The position numbers and the translations under genes are program-made. Source: Camarhynchus parvulus (Eukaryota; Chordata; Aves; Passeriformes; Thraupidae). From it: 64,000 bases of DNA. Below the pieces are notes generated by a model, which was given only the letters and a program-made list of their open reading frames with translations, was not told the origin of the DNA and made no database searches. The stretch spans positions 25,382,501 to 25,446,500 of the forward strand of contig NC_044572.1 in assembly GCF_901933205.1 (NCBI RefSeq). The letters are read 5' to 3'. Shown here piece after piece: positions 51,701-64,000 of the stretch (the stretch's first letter is position 1; every line of letters begins with the position of its first letter).

Positions 51701-54700
51701 AATCAGTGTTTTCTGATTTGAGGATTGTATTTCAAAAACCTTCCAGCCATTTTTGTTCCCTCATACCTTTATCTTCAGCAGGTTCCTCTACCTGCGAGTC
51801 TTCATTTTTCTAAGAAATTTTTGTTAAGCTTATTCAAGGAAAATTACTTCTAGACTATTTCATCAGCCTTTCCATAGGACAAGCTCTGCCTTTGTTTTCA
51901 CCATGCTTTCGGTGAGCTTGTATTTATGCTCAGCCAGGTGCAACCCTAGAGAGTTCTCTCGCTTCACCCCTCAATACTGGTAGGAAACAAATTGCTAAAA
52001 TCCTGGACAGGAGTTATACATATCTTACATCTCACAAGCCGAGCAGCTGTACCTGAGGTATTAAGGAATTAAACTGGAGGTCCCTTCCCATCTGATTACC
52101 TGCATGCAGAGGGTAGGGACTATCATGGGCAGGTGAACAGTGGCCCTGCCTCCTTGAAAACCACACAGCCCGTAAGAGAATCAATCAAAATCTTACCCTG
52201 CAACAAACCCATCCACCTTTCCTTTATTTCCTCCCCTCATGTGGCAAAACTGGTATTTCAAAGTCTCCACTCTTCCTGTGCTTGTGTCAAAAAGAGAGAG
52301 GTCAGGAGCCCTGCTGGAGCTGGCAGAGCTCAACCCCATTCACCCCCTTCCTGCCCAGGCTCACTGTTGTTTTGATGCTCCAGCTAAAGAAAATCTCTGC
52401 AGATTTTTTTTGTCCTCAGAATGAAGCTTCCCACTGCTAGCCTTGGGAGACACAGAACATCCCGGCTGGGCAAGAGCTCTTTATGGATATTTCTAGTGCT
52501 CTGAGGGAGAAGGGAAAAAAAAACAAACTACAGCAAGTTTATGGTAATTGCTTTAATGAGGCAAAGCCCTTTAGAATGCAAACATGCTCAACAATACACA
52601 AAGAAACAATCAAAAAAAAGTGGTTTATACAGGCTGTTTTATAAGAAGGTAATAAAAGCAATTGTATGGCATACTCAGTTGCATAAACAGGCTCACCATG
52701 GAAGGTGTTTGTGTGAGAGCATGACTATGAATACTTAATTGCTTTCTTATTCTTATTTTCAGTACAAAATACTGCAATCAAAATTTAATCTGTGACTTGA
52801 TTTTAAAATAAAAATGTTATATTCCAGTTTCCATTGTTGTAAATATAATGAAGCATGGTCTTTCTGTTAAACAGTATTTAATTTCTTACTCTTTGTAAGA
52901 GGTATAACTGTGATTAATGTCTATGTCCCTGGTAATATCAAAATGTTTTTCAAATGCAGGATCATTATTCCTCTTCATATGAAAGGCAGAAGACCAAAAT
53001 GTTTAAAAGGTCTTCATTCATGACCCAGCTGGAAGTCATGCAAACCTTTGGTGAGATCCTTGTATGGCTGCTAATCCTGTTTGAACCAAGCCCCAAAAGC
53101 AGTGCAAATTTCAGATCTATTTTCATTCACACATGTCTTCTGACAAACACAGTCAGTACAAAAGAAAAGTGTAAGGAAATATGAATTTGGGGACCTCAAT
53201 AAATTGCAAAATACAAAACTGAAAAATTGCCACCCAATTTCCCTTAACTCTCAGGAGAGTAAATTACTCAGACAAAAGGCTTGTATGAATTGGAATACAA
53301 TCTGGTGTATCTGGAATGTTGTATTCTGCATCTGGAGATTTCTTTTTAATATGTAGTATGACATTTGTGCCTTAGTGACATCTAGACCAGAGTAATTTTC
53401 AAATACTTAGGTATAAGAAGTCATTTTTATTTCCTCTTAACTTTCTGCTTTAGTGAGAAATACAGAACTGTCAAAGACCTGTTGAGCATATAAACTGAGT
53501 GATAGGTCTAAAAGATTTAGGGAATAAGACTGTCTTATACAAGAAAATGAATATCTGGATGAAAAAAATATATTCATTAATGGTTTGTACTGTAGAGGCT
53601 GAACACATTGCTGAGAAATAACATGACAGTAATACCAGAAAGGCCAGAGTCACTCCCAATGAAAATGGATGTCTCTAGGAAAGAAGTGACACTTTCTGGT
53701 TTCAAACTAACAGCAAAAAATGAGTTTAAATTTGATATATTATTTTATTTTTTTAAAAAAGAATTTCCTCCTATAATACACAGAAAGAAGTAGCACTTTT
53801 TCAGTTCACTAGGCATATAAGAATTCCTATCCTTGAAATCAAAGGACTCCCTGTTAATGCTACAGGCCATCTGCCAAACTGGAAATGTCATTTTTATTTT
53901 TACCTTTCTCATCCTTACAGACAGCATAATGCTGTCAGGAATCAAGCAGGTACCATTAAGTGTTTCCTGCTCACAATTTCATGATCATATTTTAATATGT
54001 TGCATCACTGATGCCCAAAAACTGTTCACATGAAGAAAAAAAATAAAATTAAAAAAAAGACAAGGCAGAAGTTCTCAATATGTCCTATCCTAGGGAAAGT
54101 AATATTAACACTTTCCATCTTACTACAGTAGAACTACTGCCTAGGAGAATAAAGGAATCTTAACTAAATTGGTGAATACTTTAAACTACCTAAGAACTGC
54201 AAGAAGAATGTAGACTTTCCTATAACCAAACCCTGATGAACTTGCATGCCAAAATCAGCCTTTCCAGGCACTTATTGGCAGGGTGTCCAAGGGACCAAGA
54301 ACTCCCAAACACCAACTGTTGACCTTTCAGCAATGTATCTTACCCTCTTGTTAGACATCAAAATCAAATTGTTTGCTGGTATCTATCCATCTTTGACAAT
54401 TAAAGGCAACCAGCTTAATGATGGTACTCATTAGACCAAAGACCAAACGTTTGCTGAGAGAGTAAAGGGTATCTAGGTTTGGATTACATATTACACAGAA
54501 AGATCTAGCACACTAATCTGAAATTTTTGGAAGGAATAGAGATCATGCTTTCCTTTTAGTAGTTAATTCTTCAGGGATCAGAAAGCAAGTCTACAACCAA
54601 AAATCTAAACAAACCAAGAGAATCTGTAATACTCTAGAGAAGTGGAATTTAAAAGACAAGTCATTCAGTCTGATGAGGTAGATGGGTGTCTGGAATCATG

Positions 54701-57689
54701 CTAAATGTTGTCAGCCTTCAAGGTCAAGGAGTCAAGCAAGGGCAGACAGAAAGTTAGTCACGAGGTAATATCTGCTTACAAGGACCTGTGAAGAACAGCC
54801 AGGTATTAGCCATGAGGAACTTTCTAAAAGATGTGTGGTATTAACAAGCCCCCAAAACTAATCACAGAGGCTTGGTGAGATGCCACCATATTATTATCTC
54901 ACTGATCCTAAATATATTGGCTTTAGGATCTGAAAGTAGACTTTATCAATGTATGGTTTTTGGCATAGAGGAGTTGCCAAAATTTTCCACCTCAATCTCT
55001 TGACAGAGATGTCTTGTTACAGAAATCAGGCTACAGAGAAGGTAGTCATAGATAAACCATATACTGCTCTTTTGACACTCTCCTGCTTTGGTTTCCCCCT
55101 TTCTAATAGGAAGCTCTCTGCTCTGGGAGCTCAGGTGGGTTCATCCTCCATCAGGATATCAATCTAAGCCACCTAATAATGGTCCATGATTACCTTGGAG
55201 AGGTCTCCATCCCTGCGCCGCCCTCACAACAATGCCTCCCAATGGCACCACCCCCACCACAGCAGCCTTCCCAGTGCTGTGGGGGCTGAGGAGAGAGAAA
55301 TGCAAGTGCCTGCCACGTGTGAGCACCCTGAGCAGGGTACTGACTGCAGGCAGCAGCCCACTGTGGTGCTCCATGTTCAGTAAGAATCAAAATAGAGATG
55401 CCAACAGACACAGCTTGGCTTGTTTTGCATTGCTGGTTGATATGTAAGATAGTAGTGAGATATCACTCTCTGGATGTGAGCCTGCAGTCAAACCAGGTTG
55501 CCTGGTTTGGCTCTATGTGATGTAACACATTCATGACCATATCTCAGTCACATGTAAGCTCTCTCAACCTCACTAACAGAGTCTGCACACTGATCAAGCC
55601 CATAACAAGGGTTTCATAAAGCATTGTAATTCAAGTCTTTGGGAGGTGTAAATGGGTGCAGTAGCTATGGTCAAACCCCATTTCCAACAGCTCTTCCTCT
55701 TTACCTCTGTTTTTATCACACTTGCATTGGTAAAGTTGCTCACTGAAGTAAAAAAAAAAAAGCTAGTTTCCTTAGAAGAAATATTGCCCAAGAGCAGTTT
55801 ACATCATATGTTATCTGGAAGGTGTTCTGTGAAACATCGTAATAATTGCTTTTCCTGGACTGAGACACTTATTAGTAGCAGCTAAAGTTAACAGATTGGA
55901 AGATTGCCTGAAGATGATGGATGGGTTTTCTCAGATAGTAGATTTCTGGTCATTTTCCATGGCAGCTGTAAATTAAAAAATAATATAAAGTTAAGCAGTG
56001 TTAGGATAGAAGTCACAAATACTACACGGCTACTGACTTGATCATTAATCATCCTAAATTAATGTTAAAGTGTTACTATGATGAGCCAAACTTTGCCCTG
56101 GGCTGTATGCAGAAGTTACTCATTGATTGCAAACGGGAAACAGCACATGTAGGTGAACACTGAATTCAGCCAACTGCTTGTTTGGTTTGCTGAGGTTTTT
56201 TAATTACTGCTTGAGGGAGACGGAGATGTTTCTGTTTTAGGAATCTCCTTTCATAACAGTGATCTGGAAGAAAATTATCAAGAGCCATCCTCTGATGTGC
56301 AGTCAATACTCCAGGTTATTGCAACAATATTTCTATGTATTTTTAAAGCTGAAGACCATTAATTCCCTCTAGAATTCAGGAGTCATTTGATCTGTCTGAT
56401 GTTCACTTTAAGGTTACTGCAGTCAAAAAATAATTTATTTTTAGGCAGAATGAAGGTTTTTGTCCACAACTGAAATTCCTTCTAAGCCAAGCAATAATTT
56501 TCTGTAGACTTTGTCCTAATTTATCCTGGCATTTTTGATGAAGTCAAGTGTCTTCTTCAGATGATTAACTAGAGAGGAGGTGCCAGAGGCACACATGTTG
56601 AAAAAAACTCAAACCACAAGAATCAAATCTGATACAAATGAAGAAGTCTTGCACTCAGAGACACCATAATGATTCCTTACCTCTGCAGAATGTGGAGGTC
56701 AGAAAAACTGTCATGGCCATGGCAAGGTCATGGAGATAAACAGACCTTTGCCTTGTGAGCATCTAACTCTCCTCAGCCCCTTTTGCACTGTTATACTAAT
56801 TGCTTAGGCATGTTTATGTTATACATGCTTTAGTAATAATGTATATTAGCTATAGGACATTACTTAGTCTCGTATTTAATGTCTTTCAGACCTTAGGTAC
56901 AAATGCTCCACAGTAGTTGCATTGAAAACAATTTAACTTGAATGCCAACCACAGAATACTGTTAGCAGCAGGTTTTCTCAGGGTGATTTACTTCTGTTTA
57001 TCCACAGGGTTTGGTAATAAATACATATATTTTGGGACCCTAGGTACATTAAACATACTCAATAGTCAGAGCTTGTAGAAGCTAATTTCTCTGTCATTGC
57101 ATTATAGCTAAATTGGTTGCGCACATCTCATTCAATTATGCAACTTGAAGAATACCAACAACACAGATTCCTGATTTCAATAGTGCATATGCTTGTTTTA
57201 GTGCTTACAATGGATCAGCTTTTAGCACGAGACACTAAAATCATCATGCTTTGAATTTTGGAGTCACAATTTCAAATGTAATACTGTCTTTGTGTGTGTG
57301 TCATTAATGGCTTTTTCTGCTTTCTGGATATATACTATAATATTCAGCACAAATCAAAGTGAAGACTGGAAGGCAACTCACAATGGATATTTGCAGTTAA
57401 GCTTTCACACCATCAAATTCTTTACTGATATCAGCTTAGTTAAGTAGTTATTCAACCAGTAAAAAAACATGCTCAAAAGCCAACTAAAGTATTTTCTGTT
57501 AAATCCTGATGGAGAGAAAGTTCCAGGTCAAGTCTATCAAGACTCTTCAATGGGACTCCTTTACTGGTAGTTATTCTATATGGAAGCCACTCTGCTAGTA
57601 TAGTAGTACAGAAGGAACAAGGAGAAAGGAACAGTTAAATTCATATCCATATGAATTGACATACTATTCTGATTCTAGTATTTTATAAT

Positions 57690-58245
57690 AGCAAAAAAAC
57701 ATATCAAATGGATTAAAAACTGTCTGATGGATCTCGAAAAAACAGGCATGCACTGGAATTTGCAGTTGAATGGATGTTCCCAATGTTCCTTTGAGTTCTG
57801 TGCAAGGCTTCATGTTCTTTAATAACATCACCAATGGCCTTGTAAACATATCCCTAAATACAATCTCTGAATGACATGAGTTTGGCAGATGATGAAAACT
57901 GGGCAGTCAACAGAAACCAGGAATGGTAAAGGAAAGAACCACAAAGTTATTCAAACAAGAATTCCTTGCAGTAGACAAAAATCAAACTAAAAAATAAGTA
58001 ATTCCATGTTGATTTTATCAGGAGGAAGATGGGAAGACGTTAGTTGTTCTCAGGAGAGATTCACAGCAGGGAAATACCAAGTTAAAAAGGACTCTTCCAC
58101 CTAGCAGAAGCACCAAGGGCTGGAAACTTAAGCCAGACTGAAAGTAAGGTGCCTTTTTAAGAATAAAGGTGATTATGAGTTTGAGAAAAAATTACCAGAT
58201 ACATTTTATGAGCTCTTAAGGCCAAGAGGAATATTTCTTTCACCA
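57690..58245 (+). mobile_element. CR1-type LINE remnant spanning the RT domain to the 3' end
   Basis: The order of segments follows the C-terminal part of the CR1 reverse transcriptase and then its 3' region. First comes 'aaactgtctgatggatctcg' (about 57716), then the segment encoding the region just before the catalytic motif (about 57785-57870). The catalytic 'F-A-D-D' coding segment follows at 57881-57893, where one extra G breaks the frame. Further on come 'ggctggaaacttaagccaga' (about 58119) and 'aaagtaaggtgcc' (about 58141). Internal parts (about 57955-58040) align poorly and may be deleted. No intact frame exists and the copy is inactive. Ends are approximate. The identification rests on the recalled order of CR1 landmarks. 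Confidence 0.75.
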
Positions 58246-58276
58246 AAACTAGATTTTTTTAAATTTAACATAAGAA

Positions 58277-58309
58277 GAGATAGTGGAGATAGTGGAGATA
58301 GTGGAGATA
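58277..58309. repeat. 9-bp tandem repeat, 3.7 copies
   Basis: GAGATAGTG repeats three times perfectly, followed by GAGATA. It lies about 30 bp past the end of the CR1 remnant. CR1 3' ends normally carry a short 8-bp repeat of different sequence, so a link is possible but unproven. Confidence 0.93.
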
Positions 58310-61300
58310 TAAGCAAATTTATCATATTTTATGAATATAAATACATGCAAATTTAACCAGAGCCAACAATTTCTCATCTGCCTATGATATGTCTCATTAA
58401 GAAAACTGCCTTTTAAGAACTGTCTTCCAAAGAGATGGGTTATCATTGTTTAATCTTAAGAGAGATTATTAAATAAAAGGTTTATCAAACATTTTAGTAC
58501 AGTTTAGAAAGTTTAATACAGCGTAAAATACAACTTGTCATGCAACATTGCAAATTTCTGGAGAGAGCAGTCTTTGTTTTTTAGATACAAACCTGAAGTA
58601 AAATAGAGTGAAGAAATGGAATTCATCCCAGTTTCACAAATCTTAATAGATAATCAGGAAAATACTGCCACCATATATGCTTCAAAATACATGTGTGCTC
58701 TGGTGCTATTTTTAAAATAGTTAGGATCATAATATATCTTCAGATACTTTCTGCTCCTATCAAATAACAATTAATAGCTGTTAGCATCCTTCCTTCTTCC
58801 ATTTTGTAACATGTTATATCTTCCAGAAACTTGCTAGGCCAGTGACATTAATGAAAACAGAGAGTAAATCCATTCAAAACAATGTGAGTAAAAGCAGAAT
58901 CTGTCTGTTTGCTTTTGCATGGTTAGAACAAAAAGCTCCATTGCTGCTTTTACAGCTAAAGAGCATTTTATAATGAGCTCTGAAATTTTTGGGAAATTCG
59001 GATTACAATGTTGGTTTAACATCAGACAGTCCATTGTTTAGATGTAGGATCACTGTGATGTCCGGTCTCTGAAAAGTTTAGTTTTCCTTTTGATATTAAA
59101 AAGACCACTGAAATAATCCACAAAGAGCTCAGGCCTCAGGAAAGAAGTCTGAAAAACAAACACTGTAAAAGATCGGTAAGACCCGATTATGTGGCTGACA
59201 ATTACATGTGATAACAATTAAAATTATCTGATTCCAACCACATGGCATCTTAATACAGCAGATCTCCAAGTAAATAACATGTCACATAATAGGTTTTGAT
59301 TGATGTTGTCAGCAGCCCTTTGAATGTTACAGATACCTTCCCATCAGTGCCTTAGAAACCAGTGGAGACTGGCTGACCTCAGCCTAACCTGAAATTATTT
59401 GCATGTACCTAAATACCCTAGTTCTAACTGCTTGGTAACCTAAAATTCTTCTTTTACTAAATAGATACTTGTACATGGTGTCCACCTCCTTCCTCCCAGC
59501 TGTAAATAACTTTGCTAATATATGCATTTGTGGTTTTAATAAAAACCCTAGATGCTTTCTGAGAGGCCTTTCAGTTACCTGCCAGTACAGATCCGGGAAC
59601 ATACATCAGATATCAAGCCAGCTGAAGCACTCCAAACAATTTTTAAAGTCCATGGCTTGGCTGGCATAGGGGACCAAACCAGGGAGAACACGGAGCTGCC
59701 AAGGAGCTGCCTCTGAGCAGCATGAGGTTACTTTGCTGCCAACTTTAATTTGCGTTAAAAAAAATAGGGATGAGTTAATGATTGCTAAACCAACAAATCA
59801 TCCACCTATTGGAGGAGCCCCAGAGGACATCCTGTCTCCAGCAGTGATGTACCCAGTAAGAAAACACATTGTCACATTGCCTAGAATGGGCATACAAAAA
59901 GCAGAGGGGATGGGAGCAGGAATTTGGAGTATTTTCATGGTGCCAAGTCTCCACACATGTTCTTGGCTTAGCCTCACGCTCCTTATTTTCCTCTAGACTA
60001 ACCCAAGAGCTACTCTTCAGATCTGTGATGCAAGTTTTATTGTTTCCTTCTGTATACTGTTAAGTGGGAAGTGAAACAAAATGTCTTAAAAATGAATTGA
60101 GGAATAATACCATACATTTGTTAGAAGGACAGTTTTGCTACCATTGTTGCTTTTAAAAAACAACTTTTTCTACTTTGGCATCTAAATCAGGATTTCAACA
60201 TCACAGCTGGAAAAGCAGCTGTCTTTTCTAACCAGGGCTGCCACAAACACAGCTCTCCCACTGTAGGATATAGTCAGCAGCTTGTTGAGAATGAAGCTTT
60301 AGTTGAGATATTGCAACTGTTTAGAAGGTGTTGCTGAAGGTGGTCAAGAGCCTTACGAGTTATTCGTATCAGTTTCACTGGTCTAAAAAAGCATGTTATG
60401 CAGCCATGATCCAAGGTCCTGCCTGTGATATAAATATATTGGGTTTTTAACCAATATGTTGTCATTTTCCCCATTCTTTATACCAGACCACGCTGATGAG
60501 AAAGAAGAATATGAAACAACAAAACTCATGAGCAGACAAGGCAACTCAGCAGTCATACTTGACACCTCAGTCATAAACGTGTTTCTGTCCCGAGTAACAG
60601 TTCTACAGGTCAGGCACAGTTTTCTCTAAATGGCCTTCCCAGTAAGCAACAGTCATGTGACTGCTCCATGGATGTCATCTTAATGTAAAGGAAATATGTC
60701 TGGTTTCCAATGATGAAAAGAGAAGAATTATCTACATGGTCCATGCTAAATTAGAATCATGTATTTCTTCCCGGCAAGGAAAGTTGCATTTGCTGTAGGT
60801 ATGCACCAGAACTGTCAGCACCATGGGAGAGCAGGTTCCCAGAAGAACAGCAAAGCACCTGCTCATTGAAGTACACCAAACTTATGTATGAAAATTCTCC
60901 GTATTCACACACCTCTAAACCTTCAACACTAATCAGACAGCCACATTCCTTGTCCTGAACTCCAGAGGACGCTCCAAAAAATCAAGTCACCTGATACTTA
61001 GACTTTACAGAGAAAAGATCTCGATGTTGTATAAGAATACATCAGACAAAATGGCCAAATCATTACAGAACCATTGATAGAGCGATGAACAGAGTACATA
61101 AGCAAGCCAAACTGTACAAAACCAGATGTAGCCATGCATCTGTAAAGATGTAACCATAGTCATTTTCTCTGAAGAACAGCATGACAGAGGTAGTTCATCT
61201 GGTATGTGTTTTCCACCCCTGATGTTCAAGACTATACACTCAGAAGCTACTTTACAAGTATAACATTTGTGCAGCTGAAGCCTGAGCAGAGGTGATTAGC

Positions 61301-61854
61301 ATGGGAGCAGGGCCTCTCATTTTCTTCATGCAGAGCATAATACAAAGGGACTTTGATCTTTAGGGGGATCTCTACCACAGTGCAAACTAATAATGATGTT
61401 AACACAACAGTAATAATAGGTACAGATAGCAATGCTGAACCTTAAACATGTATCCATTATAAACACATAAATATTCAGTTGTCTACTGTAAGAGCACAGG
61501 TCACATACTCTTTAGCTTCATTTCCCTCCTACACATCCAAAAGTAGGCAGAAAAATATTGAAATATATTTATTTGTCAGTAAACAGTATCTTTTCAAATT
61601 GGCATGGCAGAAATTTGGAGAATCAGGCTGCTAATGTGAAACTGAGAATGTATATAATATTAGAAGCAAACAGAATATTTGAGCTGTAGAAGAATCTCCA
61701 GAAAGAACCAAAATGACAGAGATATTATTTTAAAGTTGTACAGGACGGGTTGTGAAAAATCTAAATTCCCTGTAATGTTTTCAAAAAGTTAGCATCTACC
61801 TACAAATCAGCTGGGGGGCTCAGATTATTATTCTATTGATTCTGTATATGACTT

Positions 61855-61946
61855 TCTGGTTTTTTATGATGTTTTTATTTGTTTGGGTTTTTTCATGTTT
61901 GGGGGCTTTGATTTGCCTGGTTGGTATTTGTTTTCTTGTTTTTTGG
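61855..61946. repeat. T/G-rich low-complexity stretch
   Basis: T-runs interspersed with single or grouped G bases, with few A or C. It has no regular period. Confidence 0.75.
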
Positions 61947-63815
61947 AATAAAGGATAAATGACCAACCTATAGCCTCCAGGCCAGCTTCCAAAGGCCAGA
62001 ATAGCTTATCCAACCAATAGCTACATTTTGCTGCCCTGTCCTTTACTGAGGCCTTCAGTCAGAGGCAAAAGATTAATTGCAAGCTGTTAAATTGACAAAA
62101 AAAGTGGTCAGAAGCTTGGTCTTTGCATTGCTTTTGCCCAAGGCTCTCTGGCCTCTACACCATTACAAACCAGGAATTACATCCATCCTAACTGGGGCAC
62201 ATCCCCACCACATGATGGACAGGTGATGTGAAAAGCCCTCTGACAAAAGTGTGAGTGAACCTCAGCCTTGTTACAGGCACTACTTGAACTCCTCATCCCT
62301 TACCAAAATAAGCATTTCTGAAGAAAGGACTTGCGTTTTAATTTCCTAATGGATATGCCTCTCATTGAGTTAGAGGTTAGAGCACATATTTCTTCCTTAA
62401 AATGACACAATCCTCCAAATCAAAAGGCTGAGATTGACACAAGGAATGTGGACTACATATTTATGGAGTAAATACAACTATTATTTGTTGCCAGATCTAA
62501 CATACCAGAACAAGGATTTGGATATACATATCACCAGTCCAGCACTTTCCTGAAGTTGTGTGTAGCGCTTTTCTGTCACAATGTTTCATCCATGACATCT
62601 ATATTTCAGATGCATGCAGAAAAAGAGCATCCCTGCCTTGGCAAATAACATGCCAAGAACAAAAGGGCTAAAAAAGGCCCAGGAAGTAGAACATTCAGAA
62701 GGTCATCAACAGTGTCATTTTCTGCAGGCATCATAGCAAGAGACTAGGCAGATTGAATGTGGAGAAGGTAGGGGCCTGGTGAAAGAATTCAGGGACACTG
62801 AATAATACCAGTGGGGCTGCATAGAAGAAGCCAAGCATCTCTGTTATTTTCTGCTAAAAGTGAATCAGTTGAGCTCCAAGTGACTGAAAAGTGATGAGCT
62901 AGTGCTTCAGAGAGGGGTTGAAAACAGGGAGGTGGGGCTGTTTGCATAGTTTTGTTTGGCATGGTTTCATTGTTCACAAAAATAAGGGGAAAAAACAATA
63001 TTCCAAAACTCTTTCTGGGCAGTTAATAATTATTTTTCTCCCTTGGATTACAACACACATAAATATCAACAACCCTTTTGGCTATGTTGGCCTGGAGCCC
63101 TAGTCAGGCTTTCCATGTGGAGTTCCTAAGGAGCTGTCCCACTTGATGCATGTTGAAAGCCTCTCCCCTTAGAAATGCATTTGGGCTGGTGCCTTGAAGG
63201 GACATTTGAAACCTTCCTATGCTGCTTTGCTTTTTTTTTCCTGTTCTTGTTGTCAGGCTCATCATGCTGAGTCATATCTGCATCTAGATCATCATGATTA
63301 TCCTGAAATGTCAGCAGCTGCTCTTTTCACCCCCATATGGTGCCAGATTTAGGATGAGGTTTCCCTAATGCATAAACAATGACTATAATTGTGGTTTTTG
63401 ACAACCAAGGTATTGCAGAGATGTTATTCTGTTGTAAAAACCTGCATTTCCACAGTGGTAATGAAGGGGTGGGTCATAATGACCCATATGTTTCTTTGTA
63501 TTTCTCTCCAAAGAAAGCCTATGACATAAGTGAATCCCTGTCAGCATGGCTTTTGGCCATCAGATGTTGTTTGACACGGGAAACATCTAAAAGCTTTAAC
63601 AGCTAATAGCTTCCTAACAGTAAGAGCATTATTTTCCTAATTCCAGAGATGGTTGTTTGATAGACAAAAACTGGCTTTAACCTCTATTGTCTTAATTCAG
63701 ATGTAATTTCCTTGCAGTCTGCAGAGAGTCTTATCCCTTAGTGTTGCTTAAAGTTACAAGCTCTCTTTAAAAGCCAGCTAAAAAAAAGCTGAGGTATCAG
63801 AGAAATCAAAAAGAG

Positions 63816-63836
63816 AACAAACAAACAAACAAAAAC
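63816..63836. repeat. (AAAC)n simple repeat
   Basis: About four to five AAAC units. A short microsatellite with no element body recognised beside it. Confidence 0.85.
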
Positions 63837-64000
63837 CCTAGTAGGATTTGACAAAAGAAATGAAGAAAACAAAGCTCTATCTCTTCTTTCTTTTATGGAT
63901 GTACATCAAAAGTATTTCCACTATCTATTATCTGTGGAGACAGAAGATAGTAGAACTGTCAGTGAGAGGGGAATTTAGTCCCAGCACGTCCATTCTGTAT

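Larger units (their letters stand above)
42325..57689. other. Unique non-coding DNA with small duplications
   Basis: Single-copy sequence, AT-rich with slight GC bumps near 43.2-43.5, 48.8-49.2, 50.6-50.9 and 55.19-55.38 kb. Open frames reach about 148 codons (48760-49206, minus) and none is recognisable. Small tandem duplications are listed separately. Other simple items are A12 runs at about 46662 and 55750, a degenerate AGTAAT-like stretch at 46720-46772 and an A-rich stretch at about 54035-54060. No RNA gene or mobile element was identified. Confidence 0.55.
58310..64000. other. Unique non-coding DNA, no gene recognised
   Basis: AT-rich single-copy sequence. A T/G-rich low-complexity stretch lies at 61855-61946. 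Open frames are under 90 codons. A hydrophobic minus-strand frame at 61005-61229 and its neighbour at 61247-61432 look protein-like at first sight but match nothing I know and are separated by stop codons. No RNA gene was seen. Confidence 0.55.

Noticed and set aside
53891..53950. Strong polypyrimidine-CAG followed closely by CAG|GTACCA, resembling a microexon
   Set aside because: Only splice-like dinucleotides support it. No conserved peptide or partner exon is visible.
61005..61432. Hydrophobic minus-strand frames resembling a membrane protein
   Set aside because: Two short frames are separated by stop codons, no family was recognised, and the other strand is equally open in parts.

Overview
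The window reads as non-coding vertebrate nuclear DNA, most likely from a bird. The evidence is the repeat content. There are two old, diverged CR1-type LINE copies, and one LTR whose sequence I recognise as a widespread avian endogenous retrovirus LTR. No mammalian SINEs are visible, and interspersed repeats are sparse overall. I found no bacterial-style gene organisation, no rRNA or tRNA gene, no CRISPR array and no protein-coding exon I could defend. Open frames outside one tandem repeat are at most about 190 codons. They resemble no family I know and many overlap in several frames, so I treat them as chance. The window is best described as a gene desert or the inside of a very large intron.

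Layout. 1-7.9 kb: AT-rich unique sequence. 7.98-9.55 kb: the most distinctive segment, made of a GC-rich, CpG-island-like block, a 471-bp heptanucleotide minisatellite with higher-order duplications, a GC-rich tail and a (CT)14 polypyrimidine tract. 9.6-19.2 kb: unique sequence with a perfect 38-bp tandem duplication at 16.3 kb. 19.2-19.95 kb: CR1 remnant with an internal A17 run and a 34-bp duplication at its 3' end. 20-36.1 kb: unique sequence with moderate GC bumps and a perfect 11-bp hairpin at 32.1 kb. 36.12-37.3 kb: minus-strand avian ERV LTR of 570 bp followed by probable 3' internal sequence. 37.3-57.7 kb: unique sequence with small tandem duplications (40.5, 43.9, 45.4 and 48.7 kb) and a long A-rich tract (42.3 kb). 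57.7-58.25 kb: a second CR1 remnant, frameshifted at the reverse transcriptase active-site motif and followed by a 9-bp repeat. 58.3-64 kb: unique sequence with a T/G-rich stretch and an (AAAC)n repeat.

There is no pathway or operon here. The retroelements look inert. The points of interest are the heptamer minisatellite with its CpG-rich shoulder, where all six frames are open over hundreds of bases because the unit lacks stop codons, and the run of small direct duplications. I see no convincing new gene system. Any regulatory function of the unique sequence would need cross-species alignment or expression data.
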